Part shown: positions 14,884 to 16,497 of the stretch, piece after piece | Numbering within the stretch: position 1 is the stretch's first letter | How the letters are laid out: each line of letters opens with the position of its first letter | Origin: an uncultured Bacilli bacterium | GTDB taxonomy: Bacteria > Bacillota_I > Bacilli_A > RF39 > UBA660 | Assembly (NCBI GenBank): GCA_947588975.1 | Contig: CANQAF010000027.1 | Span: forward strand, 1-16,497 | Length of the DNA stretch: 16,497 nt | Direction of reading: 5' to 3' | Position numbers and translations under genes: made by a program | Notes under the pieces: generated by a model | The model's input: only the letters and a program-made list of their open reading frames with translations | The model's database searches: none | What the model was told of the DNA's origin: nothing

Positions 14884-14943
14884 ATAAGAAGGTTTTAAAC
14901 CTTTTATCAAAATTAAATAAATATCTAATAAAAATTCAATGAC
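14868..14943. repeat. Structured cassette-boundary hairpin, copy 3
   Basis: GTCATTG (14868-14874) pairs perfectly with CAATGAC (14937-14943). Inside, GATAA (14883-14887) and AAGGTTT (14889-14895) pair with TTATC (14904-14908) and AAACCTT (14897-14903) around one bulged G. The right side carries a long unpaired AT-rich stretch containing ATATCTAAT, which also occurs in copy 2. The left arm has the TTGGAGCG core. The fold is similar in plan to copies 1 and 2 but its apical part is different and longer. Confidence 0.65.
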
Positions 14944-14970
14944 AATATAGAAATTTATTGGTATTTATCG

Positions 14971-14976
14971 TATAAT
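14971..14976 (+). promoter_or_regulatory. Candidate -10 box for the YhcG-like nuclease gene
   Basis: A perfect TATAAT 33 bp before the start codon. No acceptable -35 box is found at 16-18 bp, so the promoter is only tentative. Confidence 0.4.
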
Positions 14977-15008
14977 TATATCATCTGATACTAGAAAAGG
15001 AGGTCATT

Positions 15009-16028
15009 ATGTTAGAAAATAGTGATAAATATTTTGAAGTACTAAATGATATTAAAAAAACTTTAATAACTACTAGGAATAAAATAATTGAAAATGCTAA
15101 TAAGGACTTAATTTTAATGTATTATAATATCGGCTTAAAATTAATTGAAAATAATAAATGGGGGACATCTTTTATTGATACTTTAGCAAAAGATTTAAAA
15201 ATAGAGTTTCCCACAATTAAAGGTATGTCAGCGAGAAATTTAAGATATATGCAAAAGTTTGCTAGTGAATTTGATAATGATGAATTTTTGCAAGGAGTCC
15301 TTGCAAAATTATCTTGGAATCATAATCAAGTATTATTAGATAAAATTAAAGATAAAGAAATTAGAAAGTGGTATGCAAAAGAATCAATTGAAAATGGTTG
15401 GTCTGTTTCTATATTAACTCATCAGATTTCTCTTAAATTGTATGAAAGACAAGCTCTTTTAGAAAATAAAACGACTAATTTTGATGAAACTTTACCAACA
15501 CCTAACAATGAACAAGCAAAAGAATTGTTAAAAGATCCTTATATTTTTGATTTTATAACTGCTGATAAAGATGTGAAAGAACTTGATATTGAAAGAGAAT
15601 TAACTACTAATATTACCAAGTTATTATTAGAACTAGGTAATGGATTTGCGTTTGTGGGAAGACAATATCATTTAGAAATAGAAAATGAAGATTATTATAT
15701 TGATTTATTGTTTTATAATTTGAAAGTTAGAAGTTATGTAGTTATAGAATTAAAGACAACTGAGTTTAGACCAGAATTTGCTGGTAAATTAAATTTTTAT
15801 TTAAGTGCTATTGATAAATATGTTAAAGATGAAAATGATAACCCAACATTTGGAATATTACTTTGCAAAGATAAAAAGAAAGTAACTGCAGAACTAGCTT
15901 TAAAAGATATAAATAAACCTATTGGCGTAAGTGAATATAAAATATTATCTGAAATACCTGAGTTTTTAGAAAATACATTGCCAAGCATTGAGGATATAGA
16001 GAAAAGATTGGAGGAAAATTCAGAATGA
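15009..16028 (+). CDS. YhcG/DUF1016-type PDDEXK nuclease
   Basis: The 339-aa protein has the two parts of this family. The N-terminal DUF1016-type helical region (about 10-150) includes IGLKLIENNKWGTSFIDTLAKDLK, FPTIKGMSARNLRYMQKFA and LSWNHNQVLLDKI. The C-terminal PD-(D/E)XK nuclease domain (about 175-325) includes FVGRQYHLEIENEDYYIDLLFYN (D232) and YVVIELKT (E247, K249). The active-site D...E-x-K triad is complete, so it is probably an active DNA or RNA nuclease. These proteins are common on mobile islands and near restriction-modification loci, but no methylase is next to it here. AAAAGGAGGT (14995-15004) is a very strong ribosome binding site. It shares the ATGA overlap with the next gene. 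Confidence 0.9.
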   Translation: MLENSDKYFEVLNDIKKTLITTRNKIIENANKDLILMYYNIGLKLIENNKWGTSFIDTLAKDLKIEFPTIKGMSARNLRYMQKFASEFDNDEFLQGVLAKLSWNHNQVLLDKIKDKEIRKWYAKESIENGWSVSILTHQISLKLYERQALLENKTTNFDETLPTPNNEQAKELLKDPYIFDFITADKDVKELDIERELTTNITKLLLELGNGFAFVGRQYHLEIENEDYYIDLLFYNLKVRSYVVIELKTTEFRPEFAGKLNFYLSAIDKYVKDENDNPTFGILLCKDKKKVTAELALKDINKPIGVSEYKILSEIPEFLENTLPSIEDIEKRLEENSE

Positions 16029-16366
16029 ACATAAATATTAATAAAGTCAAAATTTTTGTAACTATCCCACCAGAAAATGTAGAAGAAGTTAGAAAAGCTG
16101 TATGTGAAGCTGATGCAGGTGTAATTGGAGATTATACTTATTGCACTTCTTCAACAAAATCAATAGGTACTTTTATGCCTAATGATAATGCTAATCCATA
16201 TATTGGTGAAAACAATAAACTAGAATTCGTGGAAGAGGAAAAATTAGAGTTTGTTTGTGATATAGATCAAGTTAGAAAAGTAATATCTAAATTAAGGGAA
16301 GTACATCCATATGAAGAGCCAGCAATAGATATTGTACCATTAATAGATGAAAATTACTTTAAATAA
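16025..16366 (+). CDS. Stand-alone NIF3/YqfO-like domain protein
   Basis: A 113-aa protein matching the small CutA/PII-like insert domain found inside YqfO-type NIF3 proteins and also as separate proteins. Visible marks are the opening strand VKIFVTIPPENVEEVRKAVCEADAG, a GDYTYCTSSTKSIGTFMPNDNANPYIGE core, and the family signature HPYEEPAIDIVPL near the end. The full NIF3 metal-binding halves are absent, as expected for the stand-alone type. Its ATG overlaps the nuclease stop codon (ATGA, 16025-16028), so the two are translationally coupled. The role is unknown; the fold is thought to bind small ligands or trimerise. It might sense a ligand for the nuclease, but that is inference. Confidence 0.85.
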   Translation: MNININKVKIFVTIPPENVEEVRKAVCEADAGVIGDYTYCTSSTKSIGTFMPNDNANPYIGENNKLEFVEEEKLEFVCDIDQVRKVISKLREVHPYEEPAIDIVPLIDENYFK

Positions 16367-16456
16367 TCGATAAAAATTATTAAAATATGACCACTTTAAT
16401 TGATTTTGTCATTTACAAGTGCGTTTTTATTTTGACAAAAAAATAAGCAAAAGAAA

Positions 16457-16477
16457 ACTCACACAAAAGGTGTGAGT
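16457..16477 (-). terminator. Hairpin, terminator-like on the minus strand
   Basis: ACTCACAC (16457-16464) and GTGTGAGT (16470-16477) form a perfect 8-bp stem with loop AAAAG. Read on the minus strand it is followed by TTTTCTTTT, so it could end a leftward transcript coming from outside the window. It lies in a separator that starts TTTTGACAAAA (16433 on) like the two long repeats. Confidence 0.55.
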
Positions 16478-16485
16478 AATTATCC

Positions 16486-16497
16486 CATTGGAGCGAT
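16486..16497. repeat. Structured cassette-boundary hairpin, copy 4 (left arm only, cut by window end)
   Basis: CATTGGAGCGAT is the same core as the left arms at 10639-10650 and 14870-14882, in the same orientation and again after a hairpin. The right arm lies outside the window, so pairing cannot be tested here. Confidence 0.55.

Noticed and set aside
10637..16497. CRISPR array suggested by regularly recurring repeats
   Set aside because: The repeats are more than 1 kb apart, with genes rather than short unique spacers between them, and there are no cas genes.

Overview
The window is AT-rich bacterial DNA. The first 2.9 kb has the Bacillota/Bacilli-type order dnaB - dnaI - T-box leader - (small ORF) - thrS, with TGA used as a stop (standard bacterial code). 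The DnaB/DnaI helicase-loading pair and the tRNA-Thr T-box place the organism in the low-GC Gram-positives. The threonyl-tRNA synthetase has no N-terminal TGS domain, so a reduced Bacilli/Erysipelotrichia/Mollicutes-like lineage is possible. That last step is inference; no 16S or other species marker is present.

Region 1 (1-4663), housekeeping: a 5'-cut dnaB, dnaI, a threonine T-box leader with its own extended -10 promoter, an unrecognised 157-aa ORF under T-box control, and thrS. Region 2 (4700-8010), mixed single genes on the + strand: an ASCH-domain protein, a metallophosphoesterase fused to an AbiEii-like nucleotidyltransferase domain, and a membrane-anchored GH25 lysozyme-like protein. 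Region 3 (8011-10500), accessory: a DUF1292 protein and an HExxH zincin in one transcription unit, then a nucleotidyltransferase gene broken by a single in-frame amber codon.

Region 4 (10500-16497) looks like a cassette array. Three gene blocks are separated by a repeated, structured intergenic element, and a fourth copy is cut by the right edge. The blocks are: (a) a uracil-DNA-glycosylase-like gene overlapping a three-domain HD / RelA-SpoT-type HD / P-loop kinase gene; (b) a second HExxH zincin on the minus strand; (c) a YhcG/DUF1016-type PDDEXK nuclease overlapping a stand-alone NIF3/YqfO-like domain. The separators contain a terminator-like hairpin, a 51-nt block identical between two copies, and an imperfect hairpin starting near a TTGGAGCG core. 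All copies point the same way. Two of these hairpins keep the same shape with compensating base changes, and one separator looks like a mosaic of two others. This is the most unusual feature of the window. It resembles in architecture, but not in core sequence, the folded recombination sites between integron cassettes. No recombinase gene lies in the window, so the mechanism is unproven.

Functionally the left part initiates replication and charges tRNA-Thr. The right part is a collection of nucleic-acid- and nucleotide-acting enzymes (glycosylase, nucleotide hydrolases, kinase, nuclease, nucleotidyltransferases) and two metallopeptidase-like proteins, the content expected of a defence or stress island.
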